This document shows positions 30,332-37,969 of a DNA stretch of 64,000 bases, piece after piece. Origin of the DNA: GWE2-42-39 sp942493345 (GTDB lineage Bacteria > Bacteroidota > Bacteroidia > Bacteroidales > Prolixibacteraceae). The notes below the pieces were generated by a model. It was not told the DNA's origin and ran no database searches. It saw nothing but the letters and a program-made list of their open reading frames with translations. The DNA is taken from assembly GCA_942493345.1 (NCBI GenBank), contig OW818695.1:248001-312000 (forward strand), written 5' to 3'. The translations under genes were made by a program, and so were the position numbers. The number at the start of each line of letters is the position of its first letter. Position 1 is the first letter of the stretch.

Positions 30332-30577
30332 TTAGTCCCTTTGAGGATATAACCCCTGAATAGCAATATAATACTTCATATTGGGCAGGGGAGAAGCCCC
30401 GTTTAAGTTGGGCAACATGAACGTCGTTCGTCCATCTCCCCCGTAAACGGTTCCGATAAGAGAATACAAAGCAGCATTTTGCTGTATGTTTAACGTCTGT
30501 CCTTCGCATGACATCCATCCGTAAGGAGCAAAAAAGAAGGCGAATAATTGTATCTGGCCTAAAATAGGTTCATCCAT
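30332..30577 (-). CDS. Mini tail-collar domain protein (copy 3)
   Basis: An 81-residue protein resembling the N-terminal phage tail-collar domain of microcystin-dependent (MdpB-like) proteins: GQIQLFAFFFAPYGWMSCEG, then ALYSLIGTVYGGDGRTTF and LPNLNGASPLPNM. It ends YYIAIQGLYPQRD, like the extreme C-terminus of full-length relatives, which are about 170-180 residues. The variable middle is missing. It lies 22 bp downstream of the second copy and 40 bp upstream of the discoidin gene. Function unknown; phage-tail-fibre or extracellular-structure roles are inferred from the family. Confidence 0.75.
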   Translation of the reverse strand: MDEPILGQIQLFAFFFAPYGWMSCEGQTLNIQQNAALYSLIGTVYGGDGRTTFMLPNLNGASPLPNMKYYIAIQGLYPQRD

Positions 30578-30599
30578 AATTCATTATTTTTTTTAATAA

Positions 30600-30845
30600 T
30601 TAGCTGCGTTGCGGATACATTCCTTCCATCGCAAAGTAATATTTCATACCGGGTACCGGAGAAGCGTTCCGTAAGTCGGGTAACGCAAAGGTGGTCGAAC
30701 CATTGCCTCCGTATGTAAAACCGATCAGGGAAAATACGGTCTGGTATTGATTGACCGTTAATACCTGTCCATCGCACGACAACCATCCCATTGGGGCAAA
30801 TGGAAATGCAAAGAGTTGAATCTGTCCGATAATTGGATAATCCAT
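30600..30845 (-). CDS. Mini tail-collar domain protein (copy 2)
   Basis: An 81-residue paralogue of its two neighbours, with GQIQLFAFPFAPMGWLSCDG, VFSLIGFTYGGNGSTTFALP and the terminal YYFAMEGMYPQRS. As in the other copies, the collar core is joined directly to the C-terminal IAxxGxYPxR-type end without the usual 90-100-residue middle. No signal peptide. It is 21 bp downstream of copy 1. Confidence 0.75.
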   Translation of the reverse strand: MDYPIIGQIQLFAFPFAPMGWLSCDGQVLTVNQYQTVFSLIGFTYGGNGSTTFALPDLRNASPVPGMKYYFAMEGMYPQRS

Positions 30846-30866
30846 AATTGTTTAAATTTAGTGTAA

Positions 30867-31109
30867 TTAGCTTCGTGGTGGATAAAGACCCTCAAGTGCA
30901 ATGTAATATTTCATACCTGGCAGGGGTTCAGCTCCCTTTAAGTTTGGGACGGCAAAAGTTGTTCTGCCATCGCCACCGTAAGTAATGCCAATAAGCGAAT
31001 ACAGCGCCTGGTATTGGGTAATAGTCAGGGTTTGTCCTTCACAGGTCGACCATCCTAACATGGCAAATGTGAATGGAAATAGTTGTACTTGTCCGACAAA
31101 TGGATCCAT
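30867..31109 (-). CDS. Mini tail-collar domain protein (copy 1)
   Basis: An 80-residue protein, first of three tandem paralogues: GQVQLFPFTFAMLGWSTCEG, ALYSLIGITYGGDGRTTFAV, PNLKGAEPLPGM and the ending YYIALEGLYPPRS. The three share about half or more of their residues, so tandem duplication is likely. It lies 87 bp downstream of the DUF6261-like gene on the same strand. The collar fold is confident; biological role is not known. Confidence 0.77.
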   Translation of the reverse strand: MDPFVGQVQLFPFTFAMLGWSTCEGQTLTITQYQALYSLIGITYGGDGRTTFAVPNLKGAEPLPGMKYYIALEGLYPPRS

Positions 31110-31196
31110 AATTCTAAGTTTTAAATGATTAATACTATCTGTTTGTTCATCGTTTTCCCCGGCAGCAGTGCCACCGGGAAGAGTATTGTTTTGTTC

Positions 31197-31949
31197 TTAC
31201 TCATCTTCTTTAGGGGTACCGGCACCTTCAGGGGCTTTTTCCCCGGCGGCGTTGCGCCCCTTCCGCTGCGCCAGTATAAGCCGGTAATTGGCTATGCGCT
31301 GGTTTAGCTGGGCAATAAAGCCGGCATAGGCTTCGCCGCCGTTTACCTCTACCAGAGCGTTCACTCGTTTCACAATGGCCCGGTAGGCATTGTCGGTTTC
31401 AACGCGTGCCAGCTTAAGGTTTTGCTGCGGCTTGGCGGTGTTTTCGTTATAGCGCGAATTTTTCAGTGCGTCGAACGCCTGGTTGCGGGCCTTCAGCTCG
31501 GCCACCCATCCGGCAATACCCAGCGTGGCCACATCGGCGGCGTAGACGCCCTCCAGTTCGGCGGTGAGCTTAATGATGGCTGCTGTTTCCTGGTCGTAGG
31601 GTTTGTCTGAAACAACGCCATAGGTATCGAGCAGCGCCTCAAGCCGGGCGGCAGCAGCTTTTACACCGGGGGTAAAGTGGTTTAAGGCCGATTTAATGGT
31701 ACCAGCCAGTCCCTTGAAAGTGGCATCGCGGGTGGCATCGACACCGGAAAGGTCGTCGGTAAGAACACTGGCCCGCACCACGTTCAGTGCGGCCTCTTCG
31801 GTGTCGAAAGCCGTCTGGAAAGCCGGGTGTAAAGTTTGAATCCCCAGCGCTTCGGGGGTAAACTGGGAAACCAATCCTGCAAAATCGAGGTTGAATTTGT
31901 AGTGTTCTTCGTTCCGAAGATCTTTCAGTTTTAGTTTTAATAGTTCCAT
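31197..31949 (-). CDS. DUF6261-like protein of unknown function
   Basis: A 250-residue, largely helical, acidic-and-alanine-rich protein opening MELLKLKLKDLRNEEHYKFN, which I associate with the Bacteroidota family DUF6261. No signal peptide or membrane segment is visible. The C-terminus is low complexity (ends KAPEGAGTPKEDE). It is the first gene of the cassette with three mini-collar genes and the discoidin protein. GC content is visibly higher than in the repeat island just upstream. The family name is recalled from the N-terminal pattern and was not searched. Confidence 0.6.
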   Translation of the reverse strand: MELLKLKLKDLRNEEHYKFNLDFAGLVSQFTPEALGIQTLHPAFQTAFDTEEAALNVVRASVLTDDLSGVDATRDATFKGLAGTIKSALNHFTPGVKAAAARLEALLDTYGVVSDKPYDQETAAIIKLTAELEGVYAADVATLGIAGWVAELKARNQAFDALKNSRYNENTAKPQQNLKLARVETDNAYRAIVKRVNALVEVNGGEAYAGFIAQLNQRIANYRLILAQRKGRNAAGEKAPEGAGTPKEDE

Positions 31950-32022
31950 TGGCTAAAAATTTATTGGTGTTTAAATAATTACAATTATAGGTGACAACTA
32001 CTCAGCAAAGTCATTTTATGCG

Positions 32023-32205
32023 TCCCCTGTTGGGGAAAACCTGCCGGAAACTTTTTTCTGCTTTCCCCGGTCGGGGAAAGCCTGCCACAAGCTTTGTTGG
32101 CCCTTTCCTCCGCGAAGGAAACTTTGTCACATGCTTTTGAGTCCATTTCCCCTTCGGAGGAAAACATGTTTAAACGGTTGTTCTTATTTTCCCCACCAAG
32201 GGACA
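32023..32205. repeat. Array of five 41-42-bp palindromic repeats
   Basis: Palindromes at 32023-32036, 32061-32080 (CTTTCCCC-GGTC-GGGGAAAG, perfect), 32104-32121, 32146-32163 and 32187-32205 are centred 41-42 bp apart. They are separated by related 23-24-nt spacers (consensus near CCTGCCACAAGCTTTGTT). Because 42 bp is 14 codons, the minus strand stays open with a 14-residue periodicity; I regard that as a by-product. A similar palindrome (TCCTCCGTGGAGGA) occurs in each 214-bp unit downstream. Confidence 0.8.
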
Positions 32206-32271
32206 TCTTGCTTGTTTGTAGGTTAAACATTTATTTTTATTTTTTTATTAACTCATCCCAGCCAATAAGGG

Positions 32272-33348
32272 AATAAGGTTTGGTTATATTGGCTATTTCA
32301 TTTCTACTGAGGTTTTGTCTTTTAAAAAATAAGGTCTTAATCATTTCTATCACTTATATCATATTTATTACTTTATTCGATTTTGATTGTCCTCCGTGGA
32401 GGAAACTATTCCTTGTATTTTAATATCCCGTATCCAAATAACATTCGCCTTTTCTTTAAACCTTATTTTGAATGGCTACCTCAGTAAATAAGGTTTGGTT
32501 ATATTGCTATTTCATTGCTACTTAGGTTTTGTCTTTTAAAAAATAAGGTCTTAATCATTTCTATCACTTATATCATATTTATTACTTTATTCGATTTTGA
32601 TTGTCCTCCGTGGAAGAAACTATTCCTTGTATTTTAATATCCCGTATCCAAATAACATTGATCGCCTTTTCTTTAAACCTTATTTTGAATGGCTACCTCA
32701 GTAAATAAGGTTTGGTTATATTGCTATTTCATTGCTACTTAGGTTTTGTCTTTTAAAAAATAAGGTCTTAATCATTTCTATCACTTATATCATATTTATT
32801 ACTTTATTCGATTTTGATTGTCCTCCGTGGAGGAAACTATTCCTTGTATTTTAATATCCCGTATCCAAATAACATTCGCCTTTTCTTTAAACCTTATTTT
32901 GAATGGCTACCTCAGTAAATAAGGTTTGGTTATATTGCTATTTCATTGCTACTTAGGTTTTGTCTTTTAAAAAATAAGGTCTTAATCATTTCTATCACTT
33001 ATATCATATTTATTACTTTATTCGATTTTGATTGTCCTCCGTGGAGGAAACTATTCCTTGTATTTTAATATCCCGTATCCAAATAACATTCGCCTTTTCT
33101 TTAAACCTTATTTTGAATGGCTACCTCAGTAAATAAGGTTTGGTTATATTGCTATTTCATTGCTACTTAGGTTTTGTCTTTTAAAAAATAAGGTCTTAAT
33201 CATTTCTATCACTTATATCATATTTATTACTTTATTCGATTTTGATTGTCCTCCGTGGAGGAAACTATTCCTTGTATTTTAATATCCCGTATCCAAATAA
33301 CATTGATCGCCTTTTCTTTAAACCTTATTTTGAATGGCTACCTCAGTA
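32272..33348. repeat. Five tandem 214-217-bp repeats
   Basis: Units start at 32272, 32487, 32704, 32918 and 33132 (lengths 215, 217, 214, 214, 217). They are nearly identical; differences include one extra G and AGG for GAG changes in unit 1, a mutated palindrome in unit 2, and a 3-nt TGA insertion in units 2 and 5. Each unit contains TCCTCCGTGGAGGA and ends in AAACCTTATTTT, which with the next unit's AAATAAGGTTT forms an inverted repeat across the junction. AT-rich, no open gene. It borders a Y1 transposase gene. Confidence 0.95.
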
Positions 33349-33384
33349 GAAAATCAGCGCTCAAAGCCCGCAACCTTATTACCT

Positions 33385-33398
33385 GCCTGCCGGTAGGC
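33385..33398. repeat. REP-like palindrome beside the Y1 transposase gene
   Basis: GCCTGCCGGTAGGC, a 14-bp palindrome with one G-T pair, 5 bp beyond the 3' end of the transposase gene. Single-stranded hairpins of this kind are substrates of Y1/RAYT transposases in known systems; here the link is by position. Confidence 0.6.
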
Positions 33399-33403
33399 TG
33401 GCC

Positions 33404-33844
33404 TTATTTCGGGTTGATAGTCTTCTGATAAAACTTGATAAATGTCTCATATTCTTCTGCGTAACTAATTTTTCGATGATGTTCTGGTTGGTTAAGGATG
33501 TAGTTGCATACTTTTCTAACATCACCTTTTGATACTGAAAAAGCGGAACAGCTATCCTGCCATTTAAATTTGCCCTGACAAAGTTTATTTTCATTAATAA
33601 ACCGTTCCGAGCTGCTCGCCACTAATGAGGCGATTGTTTCTTCTGAAATGTTTGGTGCGCGGGAGATAAGAAAGTGTACGTGTTCCGGATTCGCATAAAT
33701 GGCATAGAGGTGACTTTCATTGTTTTTAACTATTCCGGTTATGTATTTTTCGATTCGCTCCCTGTGCGGATTAATAATCAAAGGCAATCGGTGTAATGTG
33801 GTGAAGACAAAATGTGTGTATAGGTTATTGTATTCAATTTTCAT
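33404..33844 (-). CDS. Y1 (IS200/REP-associated) HUH transposase
   Basis: A 146-residue single-strand DNA transposase of the IS200/RAYT class. It has the HUH motif in PEHVHFLIS (about residues 53-61) and a candidate catalytic Tyr in CNYILNQPEHH (about residue 114). The open N-terminus LYTHFVFTTLHRLPLI matches the family. Length is full for TnpA, so it may be active. It lies within the repeat island: a partial copy of the 214-bp unit's left end follows its start and the five full units follow its stop. Whether it is an IS200-type mobile element or a domesticated RAYT cannot be settled without genome-wide copy counts. Confidence 0.88.
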   Translation of the reverse strand: MKIEYNNLYTHFVFTTLHRLPLIINPHRERIEKYITGIVKNNESHLYAIYANPEHVHFLISRAPNISEETIASLVASSSERFINENKLCQGKFKWQDSCSAFSVSKGDVRKVCNYILNQPEHHRKISYAEEYETFIKFYQKTINPK

Positions 33845-33847
33845 AAA

Positions 33848-33913
33848 TAATAAGGTTTGGTTATATTGGCTATTTCATTTCTATAGAAGTAGCCATTTAA
33901 AATAAGGTTTTTT
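33848..33913. repeat. Partial repeat-unit end flanking the transposase gene
   Basis: Repeats the first 34-35 nt of the tandem unit (AATAAGGTTTGGTTATATTG onward, in the unit-1 form) in direct orientation, then carries GTAGCCATTTAAAATAAGGT, the inverted form of the unit's end. The 32272-33883 segment is thus bracketed by a direct repeat, as if inserted into one hairpin element. Confidence 0.75.
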
Positions 33914-33955
33914 AAGACATCGCATTCGTGTTGATCTAATTTGTAGATTGAGCAT

Positions 33956-34999
33956 TTATTTGTTTTCAATCAATAAGTCCACGATTTTATCGAGCTCTGC
34001 TACGTTGCCGGTAACAAAGGTTTTTCCGGCTTCTTCCAGCGCCCGCATGTTTTCGGGTGTGGCCAGATCCATCTTGTTTTTGGCTGTTCCTACCGTAGGT
34101 TCCAGCCTGAAGTAATTCTTTTGCCCCGATTTCTCGGTCGGTTCAAACAGTTGCCTGAGTTCGTAGTGTACCGTTTCCGAATTGCCCGACATCAGAATAT
34201 CGATCAATGGCATCAGCCAGCCGATCACGCCCCATCGTTTTGCTTTGCAATACGTATACGGGTCGCCGTGCGAACCGGTACCGATGGAGACGATAATCAT
34301 ATCGGATGTGTTCGGAAAATCGGATTTACCGGGGGTTTGCGGTATCTTGCTGAACTCGGTAACCCGGGCTTCAGCATACGCACACATGGCCGGATTATTG
34401 GCGAACATGCCGCCATCAATCAAATAGAATGGCGCCCCAAACTCCGAATGGATGCTGGCCGGTTTAAAATAGGTTGGCGCTGCGGAAGTGGAACGGGCAA
34501 TGTCGCGCAACAGGAAATCCTTGATTTTGCCCTGACTTGTGTCGGCCATGTTAAAAAAGATGGTCTTCCGCTGGAAAATTTCGTATGCGGTTACCAAACA
34601 GGGTTTCAACGCCTGGCTCAATTTCACTTCTTCAAGATATGTTTTTAGTATGCGTTCAATGTTTTTTACCGGGTACTTTGCTTCGAACAACCCAAATACG
34701 TTCAATATCCTGCGGAATAATGGAATTGAAAAGATTTGCCCCCCGTTTTTCAGATATAGGTCGACCGCTTCCTGTGCCGTGAATTTTGGCCGGCCATCGT
34801 TGCCGGGGATGATGTACATGCAGGTCAGGATGCCGCCGGTGCTTGTTCCGGCAATCAGGTCGAAATAATCGCTTATCCGGGCATTCGGGTCCCCGGCTTT
34901 CTTTTGCAGTTGCTCTTCGATGTACGCCAGGATTACCCCGGGAAGTATTCCCCGGATACCCCCTCCATCAATGGAAAGAATGGTTGCTTTTTTGCTCAT
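33956..34999 (-). CDS. Patatin-like phospholipase
   Basis: A 347-residue serine lipase-type acyl hydrolase expected to release fatty acids from phospholipids. Oxyanion glycines are in SIDGGGIRGILPG (about residues 9-21). The nucleophile elbow GTSTGG (about residues 51-56) and the dyad Asp in LIDGGMFANNP (about residue 197) are both intact. No signal peptide or membrane segment is visible. It begins 13 bp downstream of the methyltransferase gene, so the two are probably co-transcribed. CapV-type patatins act as CBASS effectors, but no cyclase is present here. Membrane lipid turnover is the simpler reading. Confidence 0.88.
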   Translation of the reverse strand: MSKKATILSIDGGGIRGILPGVILAYIEEQLQKKAGDPNARISDYFDLIAGTSTGGILTCMYIIPGNDGRPKFTAQEAVDLYLKNGGQIFSIPLFRRILNVFGLFEAKYPVKNIERILKTYLEEVKLSQALKPCLVTAYEIFQRKTIFFNMADTSQGKIKDFLLRDIARSTSAAPTYFKPASIHSEFGAPFYLIDGGMFANNPAMCAYAEARVTEFSKIPQTPGKSDFPNTSDMIIVSIGTGSHGDPYTYCKAKRWGVIGWLMPLIDILMSGNSETVHYELRQLFEPTEKSGQKNYFRLEPTVGTAKNKMDLATPENMRALEEAGKTFVTGNVAELDKIVDLLIENK

Positions 35000-35012
35000 A
35001 GAGACTGATTAT

Positions 35013-36089
35013 TTAATTATTGATGATGGTCTGTTGTTGCTCTTGCCATATTTTATAATAATCGGGGCGGGGGTATTTCCCTGGCTGGGAAACGATCGTA
35101 CTGCTGCCTTCAAGCCTGCAATTAATTCCGGGAGTGGTTCCTTGTTCGTACCAAAACTCGACGGCTTTTCCTGTATGTGTTCTGAAATCGTAATATTTTA
35201 ATGGAATATTGAGGCTACAATCGTTTTCGCCAAGCGTTTCATCGCCGAAAACACGGATGCTGGTAAAGAGCTTCAGTTCGGGAAACGAATCCAGTTTGAC
35301 GGGAAGCTGAAGCGTATTTCTTAATTTTTCAGTTTTAAGATTTTCTTTGTTTACCTTAAAAACATTTCCCAAAGAGATGCGTGCAAATGAAGGTTCACCG
35401 ATTTCACAAGTAAGAAGCCTGTCGTTTTCTATTTTGGAATTGGTCAAATAAGCGTCAATACTGATTTCTTCAGGAATAAAAACGGCCCCGCTTTTCATTT
35501 GCGGAATGAGGTTTTGCATAATGGCTACCTGCGGTTCGTTCTTCAGGCACGATTGCATTGTTTCGGAAATAACAATATCGTAATCCGGTTCGATCGTCAG
35601 CGTTGAAGCATCGTGCAGATATATATTCCGGATAAACTTTTCAAATTTCAATGCTTGAATTAATTTTTTCAGGGAGTCAAGAGATTGCTGATTGATGTCG
35701 AGCAAGTCAACCTGTATGTCATCCGGCGAAAAAAGACACAACAACGGAACAACCAGAGTACCGTACGGTCCGGTACCTGCATACAGTATTTTTACAGGCC
35801 TTCCGGGGTTCTCCTGTTTTTTGCTCAATATCGCTTTGTTGATGCCCCTCAAAAAAACAGCAGTTCGCTTCATCTCTAATAAACAATGCGCTGCTGATGA
35901 TGGGGAAATTGCTTTACCCGACGATAATATAATTTCTTCCTGATAACCTGAAATATCAATTCCCGTTATCTCGCTAAATAATTTATATATATGGTCGACC
36001 GATTGCTTCATAAGAAAGAAATCGGACTGGCAGTCTAAGATTTGTCGGGTATTTGTCCTTAATTGTTTCAGGGCTAGGTCAGGGCTCAT
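35013..36089 (-). CDS. PRMT-like SAM-dependent methyltransferase
   Basis: A 358-residue class I methyltransferase. The SAM-binding motif is ILYAGTGPYGTL (about residues 101-112), with the acidic post-beta2 segment VDLLDIN. ISETMQSCLKNE (about residues 174-185) matches the SE-x-M-x3-L-x2-E double-Glu loop of protein arginine methyltransferases. The C-terminal region is beta-rich and ends soon after YYKIWQEQ, where PRMTs carry their THW loop, so the barrel may be shortened. The substrate is unknown; protein, lipid or small molecule are all possible. First gene of a two-gene unit with the patatin-like lipase; divergent from the DNA alkylation repair gene. Confidence 0.65.
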   Translation of the reverse strand: MSPDLALKQLRTNTRQILDCQSDFFLMKQSVDHIYKLFSEITGIDISGYQEEIILSSGKAISPSSAAHCLLEMKRTAVFLRGINKAILSKKQENPGRPVKILYAGTGPYGTLVVPLLCLFSPDDIQVDLLDINQQSLDSLKKLIQALKFEKFIRNIYLHDASTLTIEPDYDIVISETMQSCLKNEPQVAIMQNLIPQMKSGAVFIPEEISIDAYLTNSKIENDRLLTCEIGEPSFARISLGNVFKVNKENLKTEKLRNTLQLPVKLDSFPELKLFTSIRVFGDETLGENDCSLNIPLKYYDFRTHTGKAVEFWYEQGTTPGINCRLEGSSTIVSQPGKYPRPDYYKIWQEQQQTIINN

Positions 36090-36404
36090 AGATTTCCGGT
36101 AAACATTTAGATTAAGTAAGTTAAATTTCGTTAATATAATTTACAAAATCAATAGATACTGAATATTATTTTCACCATAAGAGATTATTTTCTTTCTATA
36201 TCAAAATACAATTTTTTACACACAACTAAATATCAACACAATATCATACTTAAATACTACAACTATTTAATTGATATTATGTTGTAAATAAAAAAACATA
36301 CGACAGGATTTAAATTTAAAACCTTTTCATTTTATGTGTTTTTAAGTAATATGATGTAATTTGCACCAAAATTCAACTGTTTATATTAACATTCATATTA
36401 AATT
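36090..36404. promoter_or_regulatory. AT-rich divergent promoter region
   Basis: Very AT-rich, without a gene, between the methyltransferase (-) and the DNA alkylation repair gene (+). GTAATTTGC near 36355 is a plausible relaxed -7 element for the rightward gene. Nothing stronger is seen. Confidence 0.35.
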
Positions 36405-37118
36405 ATGAACCCGACTGCATTATTTCAGGAAATTGTGGCCTTTTGCCAATCGAATTCCAACGAAGAAGGTGTCCGAAAATCGCAGCGTTATTTCAAAGAA
36501 GAATTCAATGGCTACGGGCTTTCGACCACACAGCTACAGGAAAAAGTAAAAGAATTACTTCACCGAAAGGAACTCCATTTAAACATTGTTCTGGAGGCAA
36601 TGCCCATGTTGATGAGAAGCGGCAAATACGAAGAAGTTTCGTTTGGATTACTATTGTTAAACGGCTTTCCAAAGGAATACACCGCCGACACATTAAAAAC
36701 TATCGAACGCTGGTTCCCTATTAGTATCAATAACTGGGCACATGCCGATACGCTGGGAATGTATATTTTACCAAAATTTATCGATCAAAAGGTGGTCCCC
36801 ATCAGCAATTTTAAGGATTGGCTCTATTCACCTTATAAATTCCAGCGAAGGTGTGTGCCGGTAACATTTATAAAAGCGATGAAAAAAAGCCGGCAGGTTT
36901 CGTCGTTTATCAGTTTCATAGAACCTTTGATGAATGACCCGGAACGGGAGGTACACCAGGGTGTTGGCTGGTTTTTACGTGAAGCATGGAAAATTCAGAG
37001 GGACGAAACCGAAGCCTTTCTATTAAAATGGAAAGAAACAGCACCGCGATTAATCATGCAATACGCCTGCGAGAAGATGTCGGCCGAAGAAAAAGCATGT
37101 TTCAAAAAAAGCAAATAG
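36405..37118 (+). CDS. DNA alkylation repair protein (AlkD-like HEAT-repeat glycosylase)
   Basis: A 237-residue all-helical protein of the AlkD/AlkC-like family, which removes N3/N7-alkylated purines without base flipping. Helical HEAT-like repeats occupy the whole length. Recognisable segments are SQRYFKEEFNGYGLSTTQLQ near the N-terminus, SINNWAHADTLG in the middle (about residues 109-120) and EVHQGVGWFLREAWK (about 181-195). The middle segment contains the W and D positions typical of AlkD. It is convergent with rsmE, with only 10 bp between the stops. Substrate preference cannot be read. Confidence 0.85.
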   Translation: MNPTALFQEIVAFCQSNSNEEGVRKSQRYFKEEFNGYGLSTTQLQEKVKELLHRKELHLNIVLEAMPMLMRSGKYEEVSFGLLLLNGFPKEYTADTLKTIERWFPISINNWAHADTLGMYILPKFIDQKVVPISNFKDWLYSPYKFQRRCVPVTFIKAMKKSRQVSSFISFIEPLMNDPEREVHQGVGWFLREAWKIQRDETEAFLLKWKETAPRLIMQYACEKMSAEEKACFKKSK

Positions 37119-37128
37119 GCGCGGGCAA

Positions 37129-37833
37129 TTACTTTTCGTTGGCCAGGTTCACAATGTGAACCGCTGCAACCCCTGCGGTTTCAGTTCGAAGCCGGCTTTC
37201 GCCCAGACTTACCGGTTGATAGCCATTTTTCAGGGCAACATCTATTTCTTCGGACGAAAAATCACCTTCGGGACCAATCAACACAACAATATTTTGTTCC
37301 GGTCGGACCAGGTTTTTCAGGTGTACTTTTTCCTGATCTTCGCAATGGGCAATAAATTTACCGGCATCCAAAGTCTGGCGAACGAAAGTATTGAATGCAA
37401 CCATCGGGTTCAAACGGGGCAAATACGCTTTCAGCGATTGTTTCATGGCCGAAACCATGATTTTTTCGAGCCGGTCACCGTTGATGTTTTTCCGCTCGGA
37501 ATTGGAACAAAGCAGCGGGGTAATTTCGTGAATGCCAATTTCCGTGGTTTTTTCGAGAAACCACTCAAAACGGTCAATGTTTTTTGTCGGGGCAATGGCA
37601 ACATGCAAATGAAACGGCCTTTTCCCGTATTCCTGAATTGAATTGACCACTTCCACCGCACAACGTTTGGGATGTGCATCGCTGATCCTTCCTTCGTAAA
37701 AACCTCCGTTCCCGTCAACCAGAATGATGCTATCGCCCACCGAAAGCCGCAAAACACGCACACAATGTTTCGACTCGTCTTCGTTCAGTACATAATTTCT
37801 GCCCGAAATATCCGGTGTGTAAAATATATGCAT
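37129..37833 (-). CDS. rsmE: 16S rRNA (uracil-1498-N3)-methyltransferase
   Basis: SPOUT-family enzyme that methylates U1498 of 16S rRNA. From the ATG at 37833 the product has 234 residues: MHIFYTPDISG, ESKHCVRVLRLSVGD (PUA-like N-terminal domain), then EKTTEIGIHEITPLLCSNSE, LIGPEGDFSSEEID (about residue 190) and SLGESRLRTETAGVAA, the knotted SAM-binding region. The open frame reaches 37881, but the canonical N-terminus begins at 37833. Confidence 0.93.
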   Translation of the reverse strand: MHIFYTPDISGRNYVLNEDESKHCVRVLRLSVGDSIILVDGNGGFYEGRISDAHPKRCAVEVVNSIQEYGKRPFHLHVAIAPTKNIDRFEWFLEKTTEIGIHEITPLLCSNSERKNINGDRLEKIMVSAMKQSLKAYLPRLNPMVAFNTFVRQTLDAGKFIAHCEDQEKVHLKNLVRPEQNIVVLIGPEGDFSSEEIDVALKNGYQPVSLGESRLRTETAGVAAVHIVNLANEK

Positions 37834-37885
37834 CTGCCTGCCTTTTAATGATCTGGTATTGTAGCAACTAATTGTCAGCAAAAAC

Positions 37886-37945
37886 CATCCTGAACTTGAT
37901 TCAGCATCTCTTTATTAACCGAATCACAGAAACAGGTTCAGGGTG
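37886..37945. repeat. Dispersed inverted repeat (MITE-like)
   Basis: CATCCTGAAC (37886-37895) pairs with GTTCAGGGTG (37936-37945) across a 40-bp centre. It resembles the inverted repeat at 56504-56584 and a fragment near 42430-42460. Confidence 0.5.
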
Positions 37946-37969
37946 ATTTTGCACAAGATATCTATGTAT

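Noticed and set aside
32023..32205. CRISPR array
   Set aside because: The repeats are degenerate palindromes, the spacers are mutually similar rather than unique, and no cas gene is in the window.
31985..32230. 81-residue minus-strand frame with 14-residue periodicity
   Set aside because: The periodicity follows directly from the 42-bp palindromic DNA repeat. No start signal or family match is visible.
33956..34999. CBASS effector (CapV-type patatin)
   Set aside because: No nucleotidyltransferase (cyclase) or ancillary CBASS gene is nearby. The partner gene is a methyltransferase, so only a general patatin call is supported.
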